64,000 bases of DNA. It comes from Anthonomus grandis grandis (lineage: Eukaryota; Arthropoda; Insecta; Coleoptera; Curculionidae). The notes under the pieces were generated by a model. That model was not told the origin of the DNA. It was given only the letters and a program-made list of their open reading frames with translations, and searched no databases. Positions 51,271 through 63,700 of this stretch are shown here, piece after piece. Where the stretch lies: NCBI RefSeq assembly GCF_022605725.1, contig NC_065549.1, positions 38,455,690 through 38,519,689 of the forward strand. Direction: 5' to 3'. Made by a program: the position numbers and the translations under genes. The stretch's first letter is position 1. The number at the start of each line of letters is the position of its first letter.

Positions 51271-54200
51271 CAGAATAAGACGCTGGTATACATATTTTGA
51301 TTTCGAAAAAAATCAATTTTTGGTGAAAAAATTCGATACGGGGGGGTATACCCGAAAAATGAAAATACCCAAACTTTGAAGGTCGATATCTCGGCTTCTA
51401 TGGGAGCTATCGGGAAAATTCCAATGGTTTTGTCTTAGTTTCGTCATTCTCAATCCAACGAGACCATCCGCAAGGTCGTAGCTTTTACGATAGCCGAGAT
51501 ATGGCATTTTTGATGCCCATTTTTGGCCTCAAAAACGGACGTCGAAAACGACTTTTACAGGATTTTTAAAGTGCTCTCATTCCCTTAGTTCTGCTCGGAT
51601 CCTGTTATAACCCGGTGTTTTCATAATCTAGGTGATCAGAATAAGACGCTGGTATACTTAGTTTGATTTCGAAAAAAATCAATTTTTGGTGAAAAAAATC
51701 GATACGGAGGGGTATACCCGAAAAATGAAAAAACCCAAACTTTGAAGGTCGATATCTGGGCTTCTATGGGAGCTATCGGGAGAATTCCAACGGTTTTGTC
51801 TTAGTTTCGTCATTCTGAATCCAACGAGACCATCCGCAAGGTCGTAGCTTTTACGGTAGCCGAGATATGGCATTTTTGATGCCCATTTTTGGCCTCAAAA
51901 ACGGACGTCGAAAACGACTTTTTCAGGATTTTCAAAGTGCTCTCATTCCCTTAGTTCTGCTCGGATCCTGTTATAACCCGGTGTTTTCATAATCTAGGTG
52001 ATCAGAATAAGACGCTGGTATACATATTTTGATTTCGAAAAAAATCAATTTTTGGTGAAAAAATTCGATACGTGGGGGTATACCCGAAAAATGAAAATAC
52101 CCAAACTTTGAAGGTCGATATCTCGGCTTCTATGGGAGCTATCGGGAAAATTCCAATGGTTTTGTCTTAGTTTCGTCATTCTCAATCCAACGAGACCATC
52201 CGCAAGGTCGTAGCTTTTACGATAGCCGAGATATGACATTTTTGATGCCCATTTTTGGCCTCAAAAACGGACGTCGAAAACGACTTTTTCAGGATTTTCA
52301 AAGTGCTCTCATTCCCTTAGTTCTGCTCGGATCCTGTTATAACCCGGTGTTTTCGTAATCTAGGTGATCAGAGTAAGACGCTGGCATACTTAGTTTGATT
52401 TCGAAAAAAATCAATTGTTGGTGAAAAAATTCGATACGGGGGGGTATACCCGAAAAATGAAAATACCCAAACTTTGAAGGTCGATATCTCGGCTTCTATG
52501 GGAGCTATCGGGAAAATTTTAATGGTTTTGTCTTAGTTTCGTCATTCTCAATCCAACGAGACCATCCGCAAGGTCGTAGCTTTTACGATAGCCGAGATAT
52601 GACATTTTTGATGCCCATTTTTGGCCTCAAAAACGGACGTCGAAAACGACTTTTTCAGGATTTTCAAAGTGCTCTCATTCCCTTAGTTCTGCTCGGATCC
52701 TGTTATAACCCGGTGTTTTCGTAATCTAGGTGATCAGAATAAGACGCTGGTATACTTAGTTTGATTTCGAAAAAAATCAATTTTTGGTGAAAAAAATCGA
52801 TACGGAGGGGTATACCCGAAAAATGAAAAAACCCAAACTTTGAAGGTCGATATCTGGGCTTCTATGGGAGCTATCGGGAGAATTCCAACGGTTTTGTCTT
52901 AGTTTCGTCATTCTAAATCCAACGAGACCATCCGCAAGGTCGTAGCTTTTACGGTAGCCGAGATATGGCATTTTTGATGCCCATTTTTGGCCTCAAAAAC
53001 GGACGTCGAAAACGACTTTTTCAGGATTTTCAAAGTGCTCTCATTCCCTTAGTTCTGCTCGGATCCTGTTATAACCCGGTGTTTTCGTAATCTAGGTGAT
53101 CAGAATAAGACGCTGGTATACATATTTTGATTTCGAAAAAAATCAATTTTTGGTGAAAAAATTCGATACGGGGGGGTATACCCGAAAAATGAAAATACCC
53201 AAACTTTGAAGGTCGATATCTCGGCTTCTATGGGAGCTATCGGGAAAATTCCAATGGTTTTGTCTTAGTTTCGTCATTCTCAATCCAACGAGACCATCCG
53301 CAAGGTCGTAGCTTTTACGATAGCCGAGATATGGCATTTTTGATGCCCATTTTTGGCCTCAAAAACGGACGTCGAAAACGACTTTTACAGGATTTTTAAA
53401 GTGCTCTCATTCCCTTAGTTCTGCTCGGATCCTGTTATAACCCGGTGTTTTCGTAATCTAGGTGATCAGAATAAGACGCTGGTATACATAGTTTGATTTC
53501 GAAAAAAATCAATTTTTGGTGAAAAAATTCCATACGGGGGGGTATGCCCGAAAAATGAAAATACCCAAACTTTGAAGGTCGATATCTCGGCTTCTATGGG
53601 AGCTATCGGGAAAATTCCAATGGTTTTGTCTTAGTTTCGTCATTCTCAATCCAACGAGACCATCCGCAAGGTCGTAGCTTTTACGATAGCCGAGATATGG
53701 CATTTTTGATGCCCATTTTTGGCCTCAAAAACGGACGTCGAAAACGACTTTTACAGGATTTTTAAAGTGCTCTCATTCCCTTAGTTCTGCTCAGATCCTG
53801 TTATAACCCGGTGTTTTCGTAATCTAGGTGATCAGAATAAGACGCTGGTATACTTAGTTTGATTTCGAAAAAAATCAATTTTTGGTGAAAAAATTCGATA
53901 CGGGGGGGTATACCCGAAAAATGAAAATACCCAAACTTTGAAGGTCGATATCTCGGCTTCTATGGGAGCTATCGGGAAAATTCCAATGGTTTTGTCTTAG
54001 TTTCGTCATTCTCAATCCAACGAGACCATCCGCAAGGTCGTAGCTTTTACGATAGCCGAGATATGGCATTTTTGATGCCCATTTTTGGCCTCAAAAACAG
54101 ACGTCGAAAACGACTTTTTCAGGATTTTCAAAGTGCTCTCATTCCCTTAGTTCTGCTCGGATCCTGTTATAACCCAGTGTTTTCGTTATCTAGGTGATCA

Positions 54201-54637
54201 GAATAAGACGCTGGTATACATAGTTTGATTTCGAAAAAAATCAATTTTTGGTGAAAAAATTCGATACGGGGGGGTATACCCGAAAAATGAAAATACCCAA
54301 ACTTTGAAGGTCGATATCTCGGCTTCTATGGGAGCTATCGGGAAAATTCCAATGGTTTTGTCTTAGTTTCGTCATTCTCAATCCAACGAGACCATCCGCA
54401 AGGTCGTAGCTTTTACGATAGCCGAGATATGGCATTTTTGATGCCCATTTTTGGCCTCAAAAACGGACGTCGAAAACGACTTTTTCAGGATTTTCAAAGT
54501 GCTCTCATTCCCTTAGTTCTGCTCGGATCCTGTTATAACCCGGTGTTTTCGTAATCTAGGTGATCAGAATAAGACGCTGGTATACATAGTTTGATTTCGA
54601 AAAAAATCAATTTTTGGTGAAAAAATTCGATACGGGG

Positions 54638-54647
54638 GGGTATACCC
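54638..54647. repeat. Perfect 10 bp palindrome GGGTATACCC beside a G7 tract (one per monomer)
   Basis: The palindrome recurs in almost every unit. The flanking G run varies from 6 to 8 and sets the 365/366/367 bp length classes. Exceptions seen: absent in the edge unit (1630-1966); GTACACCC in the units ending at 14384 and 14750; GTATGCCC in several units between 36 and 46 kb and at 53544. A G-to-A change (CGGAGGGGTATACCC) is common in one unit type. Confidence 0.85.
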
Positions 54648-54679
54648 GAAAAATGAAAATACCCAAACTTTGAAGGTCG

Positions 54680-54796
54680 ATATCTCGGCTTCTATGGGAG
54701 CTATCGGGAAAATTCCAATGGTTTTGTCTTAGTTTCGTCATTCTCAATCCAACGAGACCATCCGCAAGGTCGTAGCTTTTACGATAGCCGAGATAT
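54680..54796. repeat. 11 bp inverted repeat inside the monomer, arms 95 bp apart
   Basis: ATATCTCGGCT (54680-54690) and AGCCGAGATAT (54786-54796) are exact reverse complements. A second, overlapping pair, GCTATCG (54700-54706) and CGATAGC (54782-54788), competes for the same right arm. Units ending in GCCGACATATGACAT have one mismatch in the right arm, so the perfect pairing belongs to the GAGATATGG class. A folded transcript or cruciform is possible but not shown. Confidence 0.8.
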
Positions 54797-57700
54797 GGCA
54801 TTTTTGATGCCCATTTTTGGCGTCAAAAACGGACGTCGAAAACGAATTTTACAGGATTTTTAAAGTGCTCTCATTCCCTTAGTTCTGCTCGGATCCTGTT
54901 ATAACCCGGTGTTTTCGTAATCTAGGTGATCAGAATAAGACGCTGGTATACTTAGTTTGATTTCGAAAAAAATCAATTTTTGGTGAAAAAAATCGATACG
55001 GAGGGGTATACCCGAAAAATGAAAAAACCCAAACTTTGAAGGTCGATATCTCAGCTTCTATGGGAGCTATCGGGAGAATTCCAACGGTTTTGTCTTAGTT
55101 TCGTCATTCTGAATCCAACGAGACCATCCGCAAGGTCGTAGCTTTTACGATAGCCGAGATATGACATTTTTGATGCCCATTTTTGGCCTCAAAAACGGAC
55201 GTCGAAAACGACTTTTTCAGGATTTTCAAAGTGCTCTCATTCCCTTAGTTCTGCTCGGATCCTGTTATAACCCGGTGTTTTCGTAATCTAGGTGATCAGA
55301 ATAAGACGCTGGTATACATAGTTTGATTTCGAAAAAAATCAATTTTTGGTGAAAAAATTCGATACGGGGGGGTATACCCGAAAAATGAAAATACCCAAAC
55401 TTTGAAGGTCGATATCTCAGCTTCTATGAGAGCTATCGGGAGAATTCCAACGGTTTTGTCTTAGTTTCGTCATTCTGAATCCAACGAGACCATCCGCAAG
55501 GTCGTAGCTTTTACGATAGCCGAGATATGACATTTTTGATGCCCATTTTTGGCCTCAAAAACGGACGTCGAAAACGACTTTTTCAGGATTTTCAAAGTGC
55601 TCTCATTCCCTTAGTTCTGCTCGGATCCTGTTATAACCCGGTGTTTTCGTAATCTAGGTGATCAGAATAAGACGCTGGTATACATAGTTTGATTTCGAAA
55701 AAAATCAATTTTTGGTGAAAAAATTCGATACGGGGGGGTATACCCGAAAAATGAAAATACCCAAACTTTGAAGGTCGATATCTCAGCTTCTATGAGAGCT
55801 ATCGGGAGAATTCCAACGGTTTTGTCTTAGTTTCGTCATTCTGAATCCAACGAGACCATCCGCAAGGTCGTAGCTTTTACGATAGTCGAGATATGGCATT
55901 TTTGATGCCCATTTTTGGCCTCAAAAACGGACGTCGAAAACGACTTTTACAGGATTTTTAAAGTCCTCTCATTCCCTTAGTTCTGCTCGGATCCTGTTAT
56001 AACCCGGTGTTTTCGTAATCTAGGTGATCAGAATAAGACGCTGGTATACTTAGTTTGATTTCGAAAAAAATCAATTTTTGGTGAAAAAAATCGATACGGA
56101 GGGGTATACCCGAAAAATGAAAAAACCCAAACTTTGAAGGTCGATATCTCAGCTTCTATGGGAGCTATCGGGAGAATTCCAACGGTTTTGTCTTAGTTTC
56201 GTCATTTTGAATCCAACGAGACCATCCGCAAGGTCGTAGCTTTTACGATAGCCGAGATATGACATTTTTGATGCCCATTTTTGGCCTCAAAAACGGACGT
56301 CGAAAACGACTTTTTCAGGATTTTCAAAGTGCTCTCATTCCCTTAGTTCTGCTCGGATCCTGTTATAACCCGGTGTTTTCGTAATCTAGGTGATCAGAAT
56401 AAGACGCTGGTATACATAGTTTGATTTCGAAAAAAATCAATTTTTGGTGAAAAAATTCGATACGGGGGGGTATACCCGAAAAATGAAAATACCCAAACTT
56501 TGAAGGTCGATATCTCGGCTTCTATGGGAGCTATCGGGAAAATTCCAATGGTTTTGTCTTAGTTTCGTCATTCTCAATCCAACGAGACCATCCGCAAGGT
56601 CGTAGCTTTTACGATAGCCGAGATATGGCATTTTTGATGCCCATTTTTGGCGTCAAAAACGGACGTCGAAAACGAATTTTACAGGATTTTTAAAGTGCTC
56701 TCATTCCCTTAGTTCTGCTCGGATCCTGTCATAACCCGGTGTTTTCGTAATCTAGGTGATCAGAATAAGACGCTGGTATACTTAGTTTGATTTCGAAAAA
56801 AATTAATTTTTGGTGAAAAAAATCGATACGGAGGGGTATACCCGAAAAATGAAAAAACCCAAACTTTGAAGGTCGATATCTCAGCTTCTATGGGAGCTAT
56901 CGGGAGAATTCCAACGGTTTTGTCTTAGTTTCGTCATTCTGAATCCAACAAGACCATCCGCAAGGTCGTAGCTTTTACGATAGCCGAGATATGGCATTTT
57001 TGATGCCCATTTTTGGCCTCAAAAACGGACGTCGAAAACGACTTTTACAGGATTTTTAAAGTGCTCTCATTCCCTTAGTTCTGCTCGGATCCTGTTATAA
57101 CCCGGTGTTTTCGTAATCTAGGTGATCAGAATAAGACGCTGGTATACTTAGTTTGATTTCGAAAAAAATCAATTTTTGGTGAAAAAAATCGATACGGAGG
57201 GGTATACCCGAAAAATGAAAAAACCCAAACTTTGAAGGTCGATATCTCAGCTTCTATGGGAGCTATCGGGAGAATTCCAACGGTTTTGTCTTAGTTTCGT
57301 CATTCTGAATCCAACGAGACCATCCGCAAGGTCGTAGCTTTTACGATAGCCGAGATATGGCATTTTTGATGCCCATTTTTGGCCTCAAAAACGGACGTCG
57401 AAAACGACTTTTTCAGGATTTTCAAAGTGCTCTCATTCCCTTAGTTCTGCTCGGATCCTGTTATAACCCGGTGTTTTCGTAATCTAGGTGATCAGAATAA
57501 GACGCTGGTATACATAGTTTGATTTCGAAAAAAATCAATTTTTGGTGAAAAAATTCGATACGGGGGGGTATACCCGAAAAATGAAAATACCCAAACTTTG
57601 AAGGTCGATATCTCGGCTTCTATGGGAGCTATCGGGAAAATTCCAATGGTTTTGTCTTAGTTTCGTCATTCTCAATCCAACGAGACCATCCGCAAGGTCG

Positions 57701-60700
57701 TAGCTTTTACGATAGCCGAGATATGGCATTTTTGATGCCCATTTTTGGCGTCAAAAACGGACGTCGAAAACGAATTTTACAGGATTTTTAAAGTGCTCTC
57801 ATTCCCTTAGTTCTGCTCGGATCCTGTTATAACCCGGTGTTTTCGTAATCTAGGTGATCAGAATAAGACGCTGGTATACTTAGTTTGATTTCGAAAAAAA
57901 TCAATTTTTGGTGAAAAAAATCGATACGGAGGGGTATACCCGAAAAATGAAAAAACCCAAACTTTGAAGGTCGATATCTCAGCTTCTATGGGAGCTATCG
58001 GGAGAATTCCAACGGTTTTGTCTTAGTTTCGTCATTCTGAATCCAACAAGACCATCCGCAAGGTCGTAGCTTTTACGATAGCCGACATATGACATTTTTG
58101 ATGCCCATTTTTGGCCTCAAAAACGGACGTCGAAAACGACTTTTACAGGATTTTTAAAGTGCTCTCATTCCCTTAGTTCTGCTCGGATCCTGTTATAACC
58201 CGGTGTTTTCGTAATCTAGGTGATCAGAATAAGACGCTGGTATACTTAGTTTGATTTCGAAAAAAATCAATTTTTGGTGAAAAAAATCGATACGGAGGGG
58301 TATACCCGAAAAATGAAAAAACCCAAACTTTGAAGGTCGATATCTCAGCTTCTATGGGAGCTATCGGGAGAATTCCAACGGTTTTGTCTTAGTTTCGTCA
58401 TTCTGAATCCAACAAGACCATCCGCAAGGTCGTAGCTTTTACGATAGCCGACATATGACATTTTTGATGCCCATTTTTGGCCTCAAAAACGGACGTCGAA
58501 AACGACTTTTTCAGGATTTTCAAAGTGCTCTCATTCCCTTAGTTCTGCTTGGATCCTGTTATAACCCGGTGTTTTCGTAATCTAGGTGATCAGAATAAGA
58601 CGCTGGTATACATAGTTTGATTTCGAAAAAAATCAATTTTTGGTGAAAAAATTCGATACGGGGGGGTATACCCGAAAAATGAAAATACCCAAACTTTGAA
58701 GGTCGATATCTCGGCTTCTATGGGAGCTATCGGGAAAATTCCAATGGCTTTGTCTTAGTTTCGTCATTCTCAATCCAACGAGACCATCCGCAAGGTCGTA
58801 GCTTTTACGATAGCCGAGATATGGCATTTTTGATGCCCATTTTTGGCCTCAAAAACGGACGTCGAAAACGACTTTTTCAGGATATTCAAAGTGCTCTCAT
58901 TCCCTTAGTTCTGCTCGGATCCTGTTATAACCCGGTGTTTTCGTAATCTAGGTGATCAGAATAAGACGCTGGTATACATAGTTATTTCGAAAAAAATCAA
59001 TTTTTGGTGAAAAAATTCGATACGGGGGGGTATACCCGAAAAATGAAAATACCCAAACTTTGAAGGTCGATATCTCGGCTTCTATGGGAGCTATCGGGAA
59101 AATTCCAATGGTTTTGTCTTAGTTTCGTCATTCTCAATCCAACGAGACCATCCGCAAGGTCGTAGCTTTTACGATAGCCGAGATATGGCATTTTTGATGC
59201 CCATTTTTGGCCTCAAAAACGGACGTCGAAAACGACTTTTTCAGGATTTTCAAAGTGCTCTCATTCCCTTAGTTCTGCTCGGATCCTGTTATAACCCGGT
59301 GTTTTCGTAATCTAGGTGATCAGAATAAGACGCTGGTATACATAGTTTGATTTCGAAAAAAATCAATTTTTGGTGAAAAAATTCGATACGGGGGGGTATA
59401 CCCGAAAAATGAAAATACCCAAACTTTGAAGGTCGATATCTCGGCTTCTATGGGAGCTATCGGGAAAATTCCAATGGTTTTGTCTTAGTTTCGTCATTCT
59501 CAATCCAACGAGACCATCCGCAAGGTCGTAGCTTTTACGATAGCCGAGATATGGCATTTTTGATGCCCATTTTTGGCCTCAAAAACGGACGTCGAAAACG
59601 ACTTTTACAGGATTTTTAAAGTGCTCTCATTCCCTTAGTTCTGCTTGGATCCTGTTATAACCCGGTGTTTTCGTAATCTAGGTGATCAGAATAAGACGCT
59701 GGTATACATAGTTTGATTTCGAAAAAAATCAATTTTTGGTGAAAAAATTCGATACGGGGGGGTATACCCGAAAAATTAAAATACCCAAACTTTGAAGGTC
59801 GATATCTCGGCTTCTATGGGAGCTATCGGGAAAATTCCAATGGTTTTGTCTTAGTTTCGTCATTCTCAATCCAACGAGACCATCCGCAAGGTCGTAGCTT
59901 TTACGATAGCCGAGATATGGCATTTTTGATGCCCATTTTTGGCCTCAAAAACGGACGTCGAAAACGACTTTTACAGGATTTTTAAAGTGCTCTCATTCCC
60001 TTAGTTCTGCTCGGATCCTGTTATAACCCGGTGTTTTCGTAATCTAGGTGATCAGAATAAGACGCTGGTATACTTAGTTTGATTTCGAAAAAAATCAATT
60101 TTTGGTGAAAAAAATCGATACGGAGGGGTATACCCGAAAAATGAAAAAACCCAAACTTTGAAGGTCGATATCTCAGCTTCTATGGGAGCTATCGGGAGAA
60201 TTCCAACGGTTTTGTCTTAGTTTCGTCATTCTGAATCCAACAAGACCATCCGCAAGGTCGTAGCTTTTACGATAGCCGACATATGACATTTTTGATGCCC
60301 ATTTTTGGCCTCAAAAACGGACGTCGAAAACGACTTTTTCAGGATTTTCAAAGTGCTCTCATTCCCTTAGTTCTGCTCGGATCCTGTTATAACCCGGTGT
60401 TTTCGTAATCTAGGTGATCAGAATAAGACGCTGGTATACTTAGTTTGATTTCGAAAAAAATCAATTTTTGGTGAAAAAATTCGATACGGGGGGGTATACC
60501 CGAAAAATGAAAATACCCAAACTTTGAAGGTCGATATCTCGGCTTCTATGGGAGCTATCGGGAAAATTCCAATGGTTTTGTCTTAGTTTCGTCATTCTCA
60601 ATCCAACGAGACCATCCGCAAGGTCGTAGCTTTTACGATAGCCGAGATATGGCATTTTTGATGCCCATTTTTGGCCTCAAAAACGGACGTCGAAAACGAC

Positions 60701-63700
60701 TTTTACAGGATTTTTAAAGTGCTCTCATTCCCTTAGTTCTGCTCGGATCCTGTTATAACCCCGTGTTTTCGTAATCTAGGTGATCAGAATAAGACGCTGG
60801 TATACATATTTTGATTTCGAAAAAAATCAATTTTTGGTGAAAAAATTCGATACGGGGGGGTATACCCGAAAAATGAAAATACCCAAACTTTGAAGGTCGA
60901 TATCTCGGCTTCTATGGGAGCTATCGGGAAAATTCCAATGGTTTTGTCTTAGTTTCGTCATTCTCAATCCAACGAGACCATCCGCAAGGTCGTAGCTTTT
61001 ACGATAGCCGAGATATGGCATTTTTGATGCCCATTTTTGGCCTCAAAAACGGACGTCGAAAACGACTTTTACAGGATTTTTAAAGTGCTCTCATTCCCTT
61101 AGTTCTGCTCGGATCCTGTTATAACCCCGTGTTTTCGTAATCTAGGTGATCAGAATAAGACGCTGGCATACTTAGTTTGATTTCGAAAAAAATCAATTTT
61201 TGGCGAAAAAATTCGATACGGGGGGGTATACCCGAAAAATGAAAATACCCAAACTTTGAAGGTCGATATCTCGGCTTCTATGGGAGCTATCGGGAAAATT
61301 CCAATGGTTTTGTCTTAGTTTCGTCATTCTCAATCCAACGAGACCATCCGCAAGGTCGTAGCTTTTACGATAGCCGAGATATGGCATTTTTGATGCCCAT
61401 TTTTGGCCTCAAAAACGGACGTCGAAAACGACTTTTACAGGATTTTTAAAGTGCTCTCATTCCCTTAGTTCTGCTCGGATCCTGTTATAACCCCGTGTTT
61501 TCGTAATCTAGGTGATCAGAATAAGACGCTGGTATACTTAGTTTGATTTCGAAAAAAATCAATTTTTGGTGAAAAAAATCGATACGGAGGGGTATACCCG
61601 AAAAATGAAAAAACCCAAACTTTGAAGGTCGATATCTCAGCTTCTATGGGAGCTATCGGGAGAATTCCAACGGTTTTGTCTTAGTTTCGTCATTCTGAAT
61701 CCAACGAGACCATCCGCAAGGTCGTAGCTTTTACGATAGCCGAGATATGACATTTTTGATGCCCATTTTTGGCCTCAAAAACGGACGTCGAAAACGACTT
61801 TTTCAGGATTTTCAAAGTGCTCTCATTCCCTTAGTTCTGCTCGGATCCTGTTATAACCCGGTGTTTTCGTAATCTAGGTGATCAGAATAAGACGCTGGTA
61901 TACATAGTTTGATTTCGAAAAAAATCAATTTTTGGTGAAAAAATTCGATACGGGGGGGTATACCCGAAAAATGAAAATACCCAAACTTTGAAGGTCGATA
62001 TCTCGGCTTCTATGGGAGCTATCGGGAAAATTCCAATGGTTTTGTCTTAGTTTCGTCATTCTCAATCCAACGAGACCATCCGCAAGGTCGTAGCTTTTAC
62101 GATAGCCGAGATATGGCATTTTTGATGCCCATTTTTGGCCTCAAAAACGGACGTCGAAAACGACTTTTACAGGATTTTTAAAGTGCTCTCATTCCCTTAG
62201 TTCTGCTCGGATCCTGTTATAACCCGGTGTTTTCGTAATCTAGGTGATCAGAATAAGACGCTGGTATACATAGTTTGATTTCGAAAAAAATCAATTTTTG
62301 GTGAAAAAATTCGATACGGGGGGGTATACCCGAAAAATGAAAATCACCAAATTTTGAAGGTCGATATCTCGGCTTCTATGGGAGCTATCGGGAAAATTCC
62401 AATGGCTTTGTCTTAGTTTCGTCATTCTCAATCCAACGAGACCATCCGCAAGGTCGTAGCTTTTACGATAACCGAGATATGGCATTTTTGATGCCCATTT
62501 TTGGCCTCAAAAACGGACGTCGAAAACGACTTTTACAGGATTTTTAAAGTGCTCTCATTCCCTTAGTTCTGCTCGGATCCTGTTATAACCCCGTGTTTTC
62601 GTAATCTAGGTGATCAGAATAAGACGCTGGCATACTTAGTTTGATTTCGAAAAAAATCAATTTTTGGCGAAAAAATTCGATACGGGGGGGTATACCCGAA
62701 AAATGAAAATACCCAAACTTTGAAGGTCGATATCTCGGCTTCTATGGGAGCTATCGGGAAAATTCCAATGGTTTTGTCTTAGTTTCGTCATTCTCAATCC
62801 AACGAGACCATCCGCAAGGTCGTAGCTTTTACGATAGCCGAGATATGGCATTTTTGATGCCCATTTTTGGCCTCAAAAACGGACGTCGAAAACGACTTTT
62901 ACAGGATTTTTAAAGTGCTCTCATTCCCTTAGTTCTGCTCGGATCCTGTTATAACCCGGTGTTTTCGTAATCTAGGTGATCAGAATAAGACGCTGGTATA
63001 CATAGTTTGATTTCGAAAAAAATCAATTTTTGGTGAAAAAATTCGATACGGGGGGGTATACCCGAAAAATGAAAATACCCAAACTTTGAAGGTCGATATC
63101 TCGGCTTCTATGGGAGCTATCGGGAAAATTCCAATGGTTTTGTCTTAGTTTCGTCATTCTCAATCCAACGAGACCATCCGCAAGGTCGTAGCTTTTACGA
63201 TAGCCGAGATATGGCATTTTTGATGCCCATTTTTGGCCTCAAAAACGGACGTCGAAAACGACTTTTACAGGATTTTTAAAGTGCTCTCATTCCCTTAGTT
63301 CTGCTCGGATCCTGTTATAACCCCGTGTTTTCGTAATCTAGGTGATCAGAATAAGACGCTGGTATACTTAGTTTGATTTCGAAAAAAATCAATTTTTGGT
63401 GAAAAAAATCGATACGGAGGGGTATACCCGAAAAATGAAAAAACCCAAACTTTGAAGGTCGATATCTCAGCTTCTATGGGAGCTATCGGGAGAATTCCAA
63501 CGGTTTTGTCTTAGTTTCGTCATTCTGAATCCAACGAGACCATCCGCAAGGTCGTAGCTTTTACGATAGCCGAGATATGACATTTTTGATGCCCATTTTT
63601 GGCCTCAAAAACGGACGTCGAAAACGACTTTTTCAGGATTTTCAAAGTGCTCTCATTCCCTTAGTTCTGCTCGGATCCTGTTATAACCCGGTGTTTTCGT

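Larger units (their letters stand above)
54436..54801 (+). repeat. Reference monomer (366 bp) with its internal landmarks
   Basis: This is a typical unit of the right part of the array. Landmarks: hairpin TTTTTG-GCCT-CAAAAA at 54448-54463; GACGTC at 54466-54471; BamHI GGATCC at 54525-54530; BclI TGATCA at 54561-54566; GTATAC at 54580-54585; A/T tracts at 54600-54606, 54611-54615 and 54620-54625; G7 at 54634-54640, running into the palindrome GGGTATACCC at 54638-54647; EcoRV GATATC at 54679-54684; inverted arms ATATCTCGGCT (54680-54690) and AGCCGAGATAT (54786-54796). The 362 bp class lacks GTG in the ...TTTTTGGTGAAAA... stretch and one base in GAAAAATGAAAA. The 364 bp class has ATAGTTATTTCG in place of ATAGTTTGATTTCG. 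Confidence 0.9.

Noticed and set aside
54634..54640. G-quadruplex from the G7 tract
   Set aside because: Each monomer has one isolated G run; four nearby runs are not available within a unit on one strand.
54679..54690. Ribosomal DNA spacer repeat
   Set aside because: No rRNA gene, promoter or terminator-like sequence is present in the window to support an IGS origin.
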